From contig JAFVAQ010000003.1 of NCBI GenBank assembly GCA_017480495.1, forward strand, positions 1 through 64,000: DNA of 64,000 nucleotides, read 5' to 3'. The translations under genes and the position numbers were made by a program. This document shows positions 18,065 to 27,664 of this stretch, piece by piece. Below the pieces are notes generated by a model. The model was not told the origin of the DNA, searched no databases, and saw only the letters and a program-made list of their open reading frames with translations. The stretch comes from Eubacterium sp. (GTDB lineage Bacteria; Bacillota; Clostridia; Lachnospirales; Lachnospiraceae). The number at the start of each line of letters is the position of its first letter. Position 1 is the stretch's first letter.

Positions 18065-20486
18065 AATCTGCATATCTGACGGTTGCCATCGCATCCTTTG
18101 CGTAGCAGTCAGCCCCTATAGCATCTGCATATTCCTGAGTCATTACAGCGCCACCAACCACAACCTTGGTATCTGGTTTTTTCTTACGAAGAAGCTTAAT
18201 GGTATCCTCCATACTTACCACCGTTGTGGTCATAAGTGCGCTGAGTCCGACTAGCTTCACATCTTCGTCGATAGCCTTTTCTACTATCACCTCTGGAGGA
18301 ACATCCTTACCAAGATCTATTACATCATATCCATAATTTTCAAGCATTACCTTGACTATATTTTTACCTATATCGTGTATATCGCCCTTTACTGTTGCGA
18401 TGATAACCTTGCCCTTAAGGTCTCTAGGCTTACCTGCCATAGATGCCTTAACTACTTCGAAGGCCGCCTTTGCAGCATCTGCACTAAGTAGTAGCTGTGG
18501 AAGGAAAACTGTTCCCTTCTCAAAGCCCTTACCTACTTTATCAAGAGCAGGTATCAGTTCTTCATTTATAACCTCTAGAGCATCCCTGGTTTTTATAGCT
18601 TCCTTCATCGCACTTTCTGCGACTCCAACCATACCCTTTTCAATCGCATGACCAAGCTGAGATTTACCGGACTCCGCAGCGTCCCCCGGTGCACCTGCTC
18701 CCGCCGGTGCTGTTCCAGCCTGCGCCGCACCTGCTGGACCCGTACTAAGCGTTGAAAGAGTTGCATTTGCATACGCTTCTATAAATCCCATACACTGAGG
18801 ATCGAGATCCGATAATGCAAGGAAGGAGCGATATGCCGCCATCATCTGCTCATTGTTCGGATTCATGATTGCAAAGGAGAGTCCCATCTGCATAGCCATA
18901 GTAAGGAAGTAGGAATTGATAACCTGTCTCTGAGGAAGTCCAAAGGAAATATTTGATACTCCCAAGATTGAACGGCCCTGATACTCATCTCTTATTCTTC
19001 TGATAGTTTCGAGAGTCGTTACACCTGAAGAAGAATCAGAAGAAATCGTCATACAGAGACCATCGATAACTATATCCTTTCTAGGAATTCCATATTCATC
19101 TGCCGCTTTATAAATCTTCTCAGCAACGGCTATTCTTCCATCTGCTGTTTCAGGTATTCCGTCCTCATCGAGAACAAGTCCTACCAATACACCACCATAT
19201 TTTTTTACAAGTGGCATAACCGCTTCGATCACTTCCCTCTTACCGTTTACGGAATTGATCATAGCCTTACCGTTATAGTATCTGAGTCCCTGTTCAAGAG
19301 CCTCAACATCTGTTGTATCCAGCTGCAGTGGAAGGCCAGTAACGCCCTGAAGCTTGGTCACAACCTCACGCATCATCTTTGGCTCATCTATTTCAGGAAG
19401 GCCTACATTAACATCCAGAATGTCAGCGCCTGCATCTTCCTGTTCAAGTCCCTGCGAGAGAATGTAATCCATATCCGCATCACGGAGAGCCTGTTTAAAT
19501 CTTTTCTTACCTGTTGGATTGATTCTTTCACCGATGATTATCGGTTTCTTGTCGCATGTAACTGCCTGACAGAAGGAAGTTACAACTGTCAGATCCTTTT
19601 CAGTATTAGATTTAAAGGTTCTCTTCTTAACCTTTTCTACGGTCTGGCGAATGTGCTCTGGAGTCGTTCCGCAGCATCCACCCAGAACCTGCACGCCAAG
19701 GTCTGCTATCTGACACATTACATCCGAAAATTCTTCCGGAGTAACATCGAAAACTGTCTTGCCATTCTCTGTTCGAGGAAGGCCGGCATTTGGATTTACA
19801 ACTATTGGGACAGATGCAACCTCAACCATTCTCTCCACCATAGGGATCATGAGGTCCGGTCCCATTCCGCAGTTCATACCCAGGGCATCTACTCCAAGTC
19901 CTTCCAGCATGGCAACAGTGGAATCCACGTTACCGCCAGTAAGAAGCTTTCCCTTCTGGTCATAAACCGTTGTTACGATAACAGGAAGATTTGTATATTC
20001 CTTCGCAGCTATTACTGCAGCCTTTGCCTCGTAGCTGTCGCTCATGGTCTCTATAAGGATCAGGTCGCCGCCCGCCTTTTCTCCGGCAGCCATAGTCTCG
20101 CCAAACAGTTCAACTGCTCTGTCAAAGCTGAGGTCACCCATTGGTTCAAGGAGCTTTCCTGTAGGACCAATATCTACCGCAATGTATGCATCTTCCCTGC
20201 CTGTATTCTTAATAGCCTGCTTTGCAAGGTCAACCGCAGCCGTCATTAGTTCCTCAACTCTTCCTGGAAATTTCAGACTGTTAAGGCCAAAGGTATTCGT
20301 ATTAAAAATATCTGAACCAGCTCTAAGATAACCTTCGTAAAGCTGCATTATCACCTCAGGATGATCCACGTTCCAGGTTTCTGGAAGCTCTCCTCCCTCT
20401 AGTCCATGCTCTTGCAGAAAGGTTCCTGTTCCACCATCACAGAACAGCCATTCTTTTCCAAGTTTTTCTCGTAAATCCTTTTTCAT
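18042..20486 (-). CDS. metH: B12-dependent methionine synthase lacking the activation domain
   Basis: Transfers methyl from 5-methyltetrahydrofolate through cobalamin to homocysteine, giving methionine. In 814 residues it has the homocysteine domain (1-~290; zinc ligands Cys206, Cys271, Cys272), the pterin-binding domain (~310-575; GERINPTGKKRF) and the B12 cap and binding domains (~610-814; DIHDIG with His704 as cobalt ligand). Full MetH is ~1200 residues; the SAM-dependent reactivation domain is absent and is encoded by the next gene upstream. Residues ~578-610 are a Gly/Ala/Pro-rich linker between the pterin and B12 parts, unusual in composition. Start ATG has GAGG six bases upstream. Its 3' end overlaps the convergent aldo/keto reductase gene. 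Confidence 0.96.
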   Translation of the reverse strand: MKKDLREKLGKEWLFCDGGTGTFLQEHGLEGGELPETWNVDHPEVIMQLYEGYLRAGSDIFNTNTFGLNSLKFPGRVEELMTAAVDLAKQAIKNTGREDAYIAVDIGPTGKLLEPMGDLSFDRAVELFGETMAAGEKAGGDLILIETMSDSYEAKAAVIAAKEYTNLPVIVTTVYDQKGKLLTGGNVDSTVAMLEGLGVDALGMNCGMGPDLMIPMVERMVEVASVPIVVNPNAGLPRTENGKTVFDVTPEEFSDVMCQIADLGVQVLGGCCGTTPEHIRQTVEKVKKRTFKSNTEKDLTVVTSFCQAVTCDKKPIIIGERINPTGKKRFKQALRDADMDYILSQGLEQEDAGADILDVNVGLPEIDEPKMMREVVTKLQGVTGLPLQLDTTDVEALEQGLRYYNGKAMINSVNGKREVIEAVMPLVKKYGGVLVGLVLDEDGIPETADGRIAVAEKIYKAADEYGIPRKDIVIDGLCMTISSDSSSGVTTLETIRRIRDEYQGRSILGVSNISFGLPQRQVINSYFLTMAMQMGLSFAIMNPNNEQMMAAYRSFLALSDLDPQCMGFIEAYANATLSTLSTGPAGAAQAGTAPAGAGAPGDAAESGKSQLGHAIEKGMVGVAESAMKEAIKTRDALEVINEELIPALDKVGKGFEKGTVFLPQLLLSADAAKAAFEVVKASMAGKPRDLKGKVIIATVKGDIHDIGKNIVKVMLENYGYDVIDLGKDVPPEVIVEKAIDEDVKLVGLSALMTTTVVSMEDTIKLLRKKKPDTKVVVGGAVMTQEYADAIGADCYAKDAMATVRYADSIFSSPS

Positions 20487-20489
20487 CTC

Positions 20490-21191
20490 TTACCTCGCAT
20501 ATGCGCATTTTCCAGCCATGCTGCACTGTTCGCAGCCACTCTTCTCGCAATTTGAATCTATCTCTGTAAGTCCAACTACTGCTGTGATGGACTTTGTTGG
20601 TGTCATTAGCAGGCTATCAGAAAGTGTTACACCGATAGTCTTTGGCATTTCCAGAATTCTCTCGAAATCCTTTTGTACTTCCAGCGGGAAGTCGCCGTAT
20701 CCAGGTGAAAATCTTGGTCTTGCAAAAAGACCTCTTTCCTTAGCCTCTGCAATTATCTTCTCATTTATTTCGTCAGCCCAGGCTTCTGCCATGGCGGCTC
20801 CTACTGCCTGATAAGTATAGGCCTTCATCATATCTCTGACCTCAGCTTTTCTAACCAGCATATCTGGAACGTTGCCCAGAGTTACTGCCATCATTACTAT
20901 TTCGGCGCAGCCATCCAGATTTTTAAGAAGGTTACCGGATTCTACTTTTATTCCAGAGAATTCACAGGTGACATTCTTTTCTTTATGCGTTCCATTTCCA
21001 TCTTCATCTGGAACTAATTTGAAGCTGAACTTCCACTCCAGAGGAAATGTTTTATATGTATATTTAGGATTAACCTGTTCCTGCATTTCGGCGATACATT
21101 CATCGATTATCTTGCTTAAATTCTCATCGATTTCTGTTACGCCTTTGAATCCCAGATATCTTTCTACTTCTTTTCTATTTATATTTATCAT
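20490..21191 (-). CDS. Stand-alone methionine synthase activation-domain protein
   Basis: 233-residue protein matching the SAM-binding reactivation domain of MetH, which reductively remethylates oxidised cob(II)alamin. Key blocks are the RPRFSPGYGDFPLEVQ segment and SLLMTPTKSITAVVGL near residues 160-215. It ends with a Cys cluster (C-x4-C-x2-C-x5-C) that could hold a metal or Fe-S centre. It sits directly upstream of the truncated metH, with three bases between stop and start, so the two polypeptides together replace a full-length MetH. AGAGG lies in the last codons of the preceding membrane protein gene, so translation of all three is linked. Confidence 0.93.
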   Translation of the reverse strand: MININRKEVERYLGFKGVTEIDENLSKIIDECIAEMQEQVNPKYTYKTFPLEWKFSFKLVPDEDGNGTHKEKNVTCEFSGIKVESGNLLKNLDGCAEIVMMAVTLGNVPDMLVRKAEVRDMMKAYTYQAVGAAMAEAWADEINEKIIAEAKERGLFARPRFSPGYGDFPLEVQKDFERILEMPKTIGVTLSDSLLMTPTKSITAVVGLTEIDSNCEKSGCEQCSMAGKCAYAR

Positions 21192-21195
21192 TGTG

Positions 21196-21831
21196 TTACC
21201 TCTTACTATTCTCTTCGCTTTCTCTTACTTCGATTTCTACGCTGTATTCCCTACCCCTTCTGGAGTATCTTCCAAGGAAGAGCTTATCCTTATCAAAATC
21301 GAGGAGCTTTGCCTCTTCATCCGGATTATCAACCAATATCAGCTTTCTTCCATTTTCATCCTCGTATATCACAAATGTAATCTGAGGGTACTGAAGTCTA
21401 TAACAGGGACCTTTATAATACCGCCATACTAAATCGCCATCTTTTGTTTCCGGCACCCTTAACACAAGTTCCTTTGTATCATCAAAATCTATGCTGACAT
21501 TTGACTCTTCCTCTGAGGATCCTTTTTTCAGGCCATACTTATCATAAGCCTCCGTGATCCTGGCAGAGGCCTTCTTCCAATTTTTTCCATCTAAAATAAA
21601 ACTTATAGGAAAATACCAAAAGCCATAATCCACAAAGCATAACAGCGCCAGCCACTTTATTGGTGAAAGAAGCCCTCCGATCAGGATCATTATTCCACCA
21701 ACTATAGGCACGCCACTACTCTTTGTCCTGGTCGCCGCATAGCTTACTATTACAAAGAATAGCCCTATAACCCAAAAGATTATGCTGACTCCATATTTTA
21801 TTACAAATTCATTCATCATATCTGCCACCAT
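21196..21831 (-). CDS. Small membrane protein, unknown function
   Basis: About 206-211 residues; starts at ATG 21831, 21819 and 21816 are all possible and none has a strong ribosome site. The first ~85 residues contain three hydrophobic segments (VSIIFWVIGLFFVIVSYAA, PIVGGIMILIGGLL, WLALLCFVDYGFWYFPI). The remaining ~120 are soluble, with strands LVLRVPE, QITFVIYEDENGRKLILVD and YSVEIEVRE. I do not recognise the family. It is the first gene of an operon with the MetH activation protein and metH (four-base gap), but nothing in it suggests a direct methionine role. Confidence 0.75.
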   Translation of the reverse strand: MVADMMNEFVIKYGVSIIFWVIGLFFVIVSYAATRTKSSGVPIVGGIMILIGGLLSPIKWLALLCFVDYGFWYFPISFILDGKNWKKASARITEAYDKYGLKKGSSEEESNVSIDFDDTKELVLRVPETKDGDLVWRYYKGPCYRLQYPQITFVIYEDENGRKLILVDNPDEEAKLLDFDKDKLFLGRYSRRGREYSVEIEVRESEENSKR

Positions 21832-21992
21832 TTATATAACAATCCGGCTGATTCAAAACTATCTTTCATCTTATCATTTATGACAAGTTTTGTTAAGGCT
21901 AAACGATGCATAATATATAAGAAACTGTATTTTTCTAGCTATTTGTGATATCATATCTCTCGGAAAAATTATGTTAAAGGAGATACACTAAT

Positions 21993-23039
21993 ATGAAACG
22001 TAAAATTACCGCACTTTTAATGGCAAGTGTCTTTGTGCTTTCTGCATTTACAGCATGTGGCAGCAAGGATACCGCAGAAACAACTACTGAAGCAGTTACT
22101 GAAGCAGCAACTACTGAAGAAGCTGAGGTCGCTACTGTTGACGCCGCTACAGAAGGCGACGCTACTACAGACAGAGCTGGAAATGATATAGTACTTCCTG
22201 AAGAAGTTAATACTATCATCTCTATGGCTCCATCAACAACAAGATTCCTTATAGATCTTGGTCTTGCTGACAAGATAGTTGCAATTGATACAAACTCACT
22301 TATATATGAGAGCGAGCTTCCAGATGATGTTCAACAGTTCGATATGATGGCCCCTGATAATGAAGCTCTCGTTGCTCTAAATCCTGACATTGTCTTCACT
22401 TCAGGCATGAGTAATGTTGGTGGAGATGACGCTTTCCAAAGCGTACGTGACGCAGGTATCTGTGTAGCGGACATCCCAACAAGTACATCCTTCGAAGAAA
22501 TCGACAAGGATCTTGAATTCATCGGTATGGCAGTTAAGGAAGAAGCTAAGGCTCAGGAGCTCATCGCTGCCTTTGATGAAACTGTAGCTTCAGTTCAGAA
22601 GATTGGTGAGACTATCACAGAGAAGAAGACAGTTCTTTTCATGATCTCACTTCCTTCAGAAGAGTATCCTTCTGTCTATACATTTGGTAAGGGAACCTAC
22701 CTCAATGAGATGATCACTACTATTGGTGCTGAAAATGTAACTGGTGATCAGTCAGACTGGATCAGCATTTCTGAAGAGGAAGCTATCGCTATGAATCCTG
22801 ATGTTATCATCACAAATGTCGATTACATCGATGATGTTGAAAAAGTTATTAAGTCTGCTGCAGGTTGGGAGAATGTTACAGCTATTAAGAATGATGCTGT
22901 ATACTGTATCGACAGTACTTCAAGTAATCAGCCTAACAACCATGTAGTGGATGCTCTTATCCAGATGGCTAAGCTCATATACCCAGAGCAGTTTGCTGAT
23001 TTCGATGATCCATTTGCTTCTGCAGGAGACGCTGAATAA
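21993..23039 (+). CDS. ABC importer substrate-binding lipoprotein (BtuF/FecB type)
   Basis: 348-residue lipoprotein that would capture a metal complex, such as a corrinoid or ferric siderophore/haem, for the adjacent permease. Signal peptide residues 1-21 with lipobox SAFTAC and Cys22. A Thr/Glu/Ala-rich linker (~25-60) follows, typical of lipoproteins in this group. The BtuF/FecB-like fold starts at RAGNDIVLPEEV and includes IISMAPSTTRFLIDLGL, LNPDIVFTSG and AMNPDVIITN. GGAG is eight bases before the ATG. Substrate: corrinoid is attractive because of the neighbouring MetH operon, but no cobalamin riboswitch or iron box is visible, so iron uptake is equally open. Confidence 0.9.
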   Translation: MKRKITALLMASVFVLSAFTACGSKDTAETTTEAVTEAATTEEAEVATVDAATEGDATTDRAGNDIVLPEEVNTIISMAPSTTRFLIDLGLADKIVAIDTNSLIYESELPDDVQQFDMMAPDNEALVALNPDIVFTSGMSNVGGDDAFQSVRDAGICVADIPTSTSFEEIDKDLEFIGMAVKEEAKAQELIAAFDETVASVQKIGETITEKKTVLFMISLPSEEYPSVYTFGKGTYLNEMITTIGAENVTGDQSDWISISEEEAIAMNPDVIITNVDYIDDVEKVIKSAAGWENVTAIKNDAVYCIDSTSSNQPNNHVVDALIQMAKLIYPEQFADFDDPFASAGDAE

Positions 23040-23083
23040 GAAGTAGATAAATCAGAGATAGAAAGTCTTAAAAGAGAAATTAT

Positions 23084-24097
23084 ATGAAAAGATACATCTT
23101 TACGACAATTATATGTATATTCATATTACTTCTATGTATTAACATGGGGAGCGTTCATATAACGCTCCCTGATTCTATTTGTATAACCCTTCACAAGCTT
23201 TTCGGCCGTACACTTCCAGATAGTATCGAACCGATGACTGTATCCATATATTGGAATATCAGAGTACCACGCGCACTTGTCGCCTTCCTCGTGGGAGGAG
23301 CTCTTGCAGTAAGTGGTGCCGTTATGCAGTCCTTGCTTCAGAATCCACTCGCTTCGTCCTATACGATGGGCGTATCCTCTGGTGCATCTCTGGGAGCGGC
23401 TATAATAATAATCTCTGGCATAACGAGCTTCTGGCTAAGAAGTATGCTTCTTCCAAGTGTCAGCTTTCTCTTTGCACTGACCACCGTACTCTTTGTTATC
23501 ATTTTCTCCAGTAAAATCGATAGGAATCTTCACAGCTACACGATCATTCTGATGGGTATGGTTATATCCCTATTCGTGAGTGCATTTCTTACTCTACTGG
23601 CCTCACTATTCCCAGACAAATCAAGTCTTATGTACTTCTGGATGATGGGTTCCTTCTCTTCTAGAAACTGGACTCACGTTCTTATAATTGCTCCCGTATG
23701 TCTAATAATCACGATTCTTATCTGGCTTAATTCCAGGGAAATGGACCTGATGACCTTTGGCGATGAACAGGCTATGTCTATCGGAGTAAATACAAGAAGG
23801 AAGAAGACTCTGCTAATAATAATGACCGCAATGCTAACAGGTGTATCCGTTGCATTTTCAGGTACGATTGGTTTTATAGATCTCGTCGCACCGCATATAG
23901 TAAGACGTATCTTCGGTTCAAAGCATAAGTCTGTTATACCTATGAGCTTCTTGATTGGTGGAGCTTTTATGTCCCTTGCAGACCTAGTAGCAAGAACGAT
24001 TATTTCACCAAGAGAGATTCCCGTTGGAGCGGTCACCGCACTTATTGGAGCACCGTTCTTCGTACTTATTTTCTTCTCGAAGAGAAAAAGTAGCTGA
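23084..24097 (+). CDS. FecCD/BtuC-type ABC transporter permease
   Basis: 337 residues with about ten membrane helices, one copy expected to form the homodimeric channel. Family hallmarks are RVPRALVAFLVGGALAVSGAVMQSLLQNPLA near residue 60, GVSSGASLGA, and near the end GFIDLVAPHIVRRIFG and PREIPVGAVTALIGAPFFV, the coupling and gating segments for the ATPase. It starts 44 bases after the binding-protein stop and is followed 52 bases later by the ATPase, giving a standard binding protein-permease-ATPase order. Confidence 0.95.
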   Translation: MKRYIFTTIICIFILLLCINMGSVHITLPDSICITLHKLFGRTLPDSIEPMTVSIYWNIRVPRALVAFLVGGALAVSGAVMQSLLQNPLASSYTMGVSSGASLGAAIIIISGITSFWLRSMLLPSVSFLFALTTVLFVIIFSSKIDRNLHSYTIILMGMVISLFVSAFLTLLASLFPDKSSLMYFWMMGSFSSRNWTHVLIIAPVCLIITILIWLNSREMDLMTFGDEQAMSIGVNTRRKKTLLIIMTAMLTGVSVAFSGTIGFIDLVAPHIVRRIFGSKHKSVIPMSFLIGGAFMSLADLVARTIISPREIPVGAVTALIGAPFFVLIFFSKRKSS

Positions 24098-24149
24098 TTC
24101 GTTTATTTGAAAAATGATGATCTAATAGAATCTAAGAGTAGGTATAGAA

Positions 24150-24959
24150 ATGAAAATAATACTCGAAAATGTATCCGCAGGGTACGACAAGAAAAATCTT
24201 ATAATTAAAGACTTTTCTACCACCTTTGAAGAGGGCGGAGTATGTGGCATACTTGGACCGAATGGTTCCGGTAAGACCACTCTTCTTCGCGTGCTGTCAG
24301 GTATCATTCCTTACAGCGGCAAGATAGAGCTTGTTAGTGAAAGTTCTACCACTGAGCTATCTACTCTTCCACAGAAAAAGCTAGCTAGATACATTTCCGT
24401 AACCCCACAGTTTTCTTCCGTTTACTTTTCTTATTCAGTATATGAAACAATCCTTATGGGTAGATATGCCCACGCTGAGTCTTTCCTGGATTCTATTAGA
24501 GGTACATCCGCAAGGGATAGAGAAATAGCAGATAATGCTATGGAAATGACAGGTCTTACTGACCTAAAAGATAAGCAGATAAATGAACTATCTGGCGGTC
24601 AGCTGCAGCGCGTCATGTTAGCTAGAACCTTCGCTCAGGAAACACCTATCCTGCTTCTCGATGAACCAACTAATCATCTTGATATCAAGTACCATAGCGA
24701 GCTAATGCAGTATCTATCAAAATGGGCAGAAGGAACAACAAAGGTTGGGAACACAGAACATCAGAATACCGTTATTTCAGTCTTCCACGATATAGGAGAC
24801 TCTGCACTCATCTCTGACTCTATTCTACTTATGAAGAAGGGCAGCCTCATCAAAAAAGGTCCCGCTCAGGAAATCCTGACACGCGACCTTCTTAGCGATG
24901 TTTTTGATACAGATGTAATCGATTATTATAAAACCATATCTGAACAATTTATCTATTAA
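24150..24959 (+). CDS. ABC importer ATP-binding protein (FepC/BtuD type)
   Basis: 269-residue ATPase that drives the FecCD-type permease. Walker A is GPNGSGKTT near residue 37, Q-loop SVTPQFSSVYFSYSV, signature LSGGQLQRV, Walker B ILLLDEPTNHLD, and switch His in SVFHDIG. A short insertion between Walker B and the switch His (WAEGTTKVGNTEHQNT) is slightly longer than usual. The last 11 bases overlap the end of the convergent metF gene, and no terminator separates them. Confidence 0.95.
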   Translation: MKIILENVSAGYDKKNLIIKDFSTTFEEGGVCGILGPNGSGKTTLLRVLSGIIPYSGKIELVSESSTTELSTLPQKKLARYISVTPQFSSVYFSYSVYETILMGRYAHAESFLDSIRGTSARDREIADNAMEMTGLTDLKDKQINELSGGQLQRVMLARTFAQETPILLLDEPTNHLDIKYHSELMQYLSKWAEGTTKVGNTEHQNTVISVFHDIGDSALISDSILLMKKGSLIKKGPAQEILTRDLLSDVFDTDVIDYYKTISEQFIY

Positions 24960-25836
24960 AATCTTTTCCAAGAATATTGTAAAGGTTATCTGTTATAGCC
25001 TTTGCAACATCTGGCTTATTCATTGAATAAACATGTACATTTGTTATTCCATTTGCATATAGATCAATTATCTGGTCTGTAGCATAGGCTATTCCGGCCT
25101 GTTTCATGGCCGAAGGATCATTTCCAAAATAATCCACTATACTCTTGAAACGCTGTGGCATAAAAGAACCTGACAGCTTAATAGCTCTCGCAACTTGATT
25201 TGCATTTGTGATAGGCATGATACCTGGAATAATTGGAACAGTAACTCCTATCTCTCTTATCTTATACATAAAGTTGAAGAACAGATTGTTATCGAAAACC
25301 ATCTGAGTGGTGAGGAAGTCTGCTCCTGCATCCACCTTCTCTTTGATATGTAACAGGTCGTCCTGCTGATTTATACTATCTGGATGAACCTCTGGATAAC
25401 AGGCTGCACCTATACAGAAATCACCATTCTCCTTCAGTTCTCTAACCAGCTCAACGGCATGCTTATAATCCCAATTAGAAGGATCTGACTCCATCAGCTC
25501 TGGAGTAAGATCACCACGAAGAGCCATAACATTTTCTATTCCGAGTTCCTTCATTTCCTGAATCCTCTGATGAACTGTTGCCTTACTAGAGGATACACAG
25601 GTAAGATGTGCCAGCGTAGGAACACCGTATTTATCCTTGATATTTCTAGCTATCTCCATTGTATATTTGCTGGTTCCACCGCCTGCACCGTAGGTTACGC
25701 TCATGAAAGCTGGTCTGGTTGCAGCGATCTCTTCTGTAGCTTCAACTACACTCTCGAAAGTACTTTCCTTCTTTGGTGGAAAGACCTCAAAAGAAAGGGA
25801 CATATTTCTCTTATTCAGTATATCAATAATCTTCAC
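24949..25836 (-). CDS. metF: Methylenetetrahydrofolate reductase
   Basis: Flavoprotein that reduces 5,10-methylene-THF to 5-methyl-THF, the methyl donor for MetH. 295 residues match bacterial MetF. Visible motifs are LSFEVFPPK near residue 14 (Glu for proton transfer), SVTYGAGG, THLTC-like LAHLTCVSSS and NVMALRGDLTPE. The start is GTG 25836 with AGGAG ten bases upstream. It lies 33 bases downstream of the GGDEF gene on the same strand, and its 3' end overlaps the ABC ATPase. Together with metH at 18042-20486 it completes the last two steps of methionine synthesis. Confidence 0.95.
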   Translation of the reverse strand: MKIIDILNKRNMSLSFEVFPPKKESTFESVVEATEEIAATRPAFMSVTYGAGGGTSKYTMEIARNIKDKYGVPTLAHLTCVSSSKATVHQRIQEMKELGIENVMALRGDLTPELMESDPSNWDYKHAVELVRELKENGDFCIGAACYPEVHPDSINQQDDLLHIKEKVDAGADFLTTQMVFDNNLFFNFMYKIREIGVTVPIIPGIMPITNANQVARAIKLSGSFMPQRFKSIVDYFGNDPSAMKQAGIAYATDQIIDLYANGITNVHVYSMNKPDVAKAITDNLYNILGKDFNR

Positions 25837-25869
25837 TTTCGTATTACTCCTGTTTCATATTATAAGTCA

Positions 25870-27619
25870 TTATTTTGAAATATTGTTTTTCTTTTTCTTC
25901 TTAAGATTACGTTTATTTTCGTACATCAGGTCGTCAGCACGTTCAAAAACTGATGTTACTCTATCATCCTTTTCCGGATCATAAACTGCCATACCCGTTG
26001 CTACGATGATAATACTTTCGTTTTTAACATTTTCTTCAATCTGGTTTCTGAAGTCTTCGAGCAGTGCCTCTCTATTCTCATAATCCTCACCGAAAAGAAC
26101 TACCACGAACTCATCTCCGCCTATTCTGAAAACTGGACTATGAGTGTACACTCGACATATCATCTTGCAGGAATCCTTGATATATTTATCTCCTGCCTTG
26201 TGTCCCTGAGTATCATTTATCTTCTTCAGATCATTCAGGTCACACATGACTATTGCAAACTCATCTATCTCATCAGCATTTATCTTTTTCTGGAGATCAC
26301 TCTCATAGTCCTGGAAGGCATTCTTATTTCTAACGCCTGTAAGTTCGTCCCTGATAGCCTTCTCTTTAGCATTCTTTAGGGCTCTTACCTGATCATCTAT
26401 ATTTTCAATTCCTACTATCAGGTGTTTCTTATCCTGAGCCCACATAATTGAGAGCCTGGTGTATTTTATCTTATCTTCTACAACAAGTCTGTATCTTTCA
26501 GTGAAGACTCTCTTATCCTTAAGCTTTTCAAGAATAACTTCTTTCGACATTATTCTGATAACCTTATCTCTGTCCTCCGGATAAACTACTCTCATAATGT
26601 TCTTACGAGATTCCTCGAAGAAATCATCTCCCTTGTCAGGAACATGGAAGCTTTTATAAATATCGGTGGATTCAAACTCTACATAGGAATCATCCTCTGA
26701 GTTTACATAATATATAGTAGCATAGTAGGAAGCCAGACTTTCTGCTATCTGTCCATATATTACACTCTTTTCTTTTTCCTTTTTTAGAGCTGCCTCTGTT
26801 TCATGTTCTGCCTGTCTATTTTCCACGCAGTACAGAAGATGCTTCTTATCCTTTGTAATCATTATAGAAAGCCTAGCATAAACAACTGAATCTCCATAGA
26901 GTATTCGGTAGTCGAATTGGACCGTAGAATCCTTTTCAAGCTTCTCAAGTATTTTATCTTTGATACAATGCTCTATAAAGATTTGCTGATCCTGCTTATG
27001 GATGATACGCATAGCATTTGAAACAGATTCCTCGAAGAAATCCTTTCCTTTCGAAGGAACGTCAAGTGCTCTATACATATCTGTAGCGGAAATCTCGACA
27101 AAGTTGTCCGTCTCAATATCTACGTAATAAATAGTATCGTATCGTTCCGCGAGCTGTGTAGCTATTTCATTATAAGTCATAGCTTCTTTTCTCAGCTTTT
27201 CTTGTTCGTGCTGTTTTCTTACTTCTTCATCGATATTAAGAACGCCCAATACGAAGTATTCGTCATTAGCCTCTAAGCCTCTTATTAGTCTAAGGGAGTG
27301 CCATACATTTTTACCACTTTCTATATGACGATAAACTATACTTTTCATCTCACCTTTTTTAAGGCTTTCTAGCAGGTTTTCCTTCTGAATGTCATTAAAA
27401 AAAAATGTGCTTATCATCCTCATGGATAACTTTATCGGCATCTATAATTACATCCTCGAAGAAGTCCTTACCGGTCTTTTCGTGTTTTAGAGTCCCAGTA
27501 TCCTTTTGGATTGAAAACCACTCATACTCGTTCGTGACAGCATTAATATAATACACATCTACATAATCAAGCAGAAGTGCATTTGCTATCTTATTCAGAT
27601 TTTCGCCCCTGTTATTCAT
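25870..27619 (-). pseudogene. Triple-PAS GGDEF protein interrupted by a +1 frameshift in a T tract
   Basis: The coding region begins at ATG 27619 and reads 74 residues to a TAA right after nine T (27405-27397, minus strand). The other frame then runs to a stop at 25870. With eight T the frames join (HIFF then NDIQKENL). The joined protein (~580 residues) has three repeats of a PAS-like unit containing YYIN/YYVD and DFFE, then a GGDEF domain (FRIGGDEFVVVLFGED). Unit 1 across the junction aligns without a gap to unit 2 (KVIHEDDKHIFF-NDIQKENLLESL against RIIHKQDQQIFIEHCIKDKILEKL), so eight T is the ancestral state. As read, only a PAS fragment or an internal start at 27441 could be made. It may be phase variation, slippage, true loss or a sequencing error. 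It is 45 bases after the ABC permease gene. Confidence 0.85.
27397..27405 (-). repeat. Nine-base T homopolymer at the frameshift site
   Basis: A run of nine A on the plus strand (T on the coding strand) lies exactly where the reading frame of the PAS-GGDEF gene shifts. Runs of this length slip in replication and transcription. Confidence 0.85.
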
Positions 27620-27664
27620 ATTTATATTTTACCTTATATGTAAATTTGTCGCAACCAAGAATAG

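Noticed and set aside
19653..20249. 198-codon open frame on the plus strand opposite metH
   Set aside because: It is antisense to a fully explained metH reading frame, has no ribosome site and gives a Cys/His/Ser-rich protein of shadow composition.
21832..21992. Possible cobalamin riboswitch before the ABC importer
   Set aside because: I looked for a B12-box-like GCCACTG and the paired helices and found none in this 161-base region.
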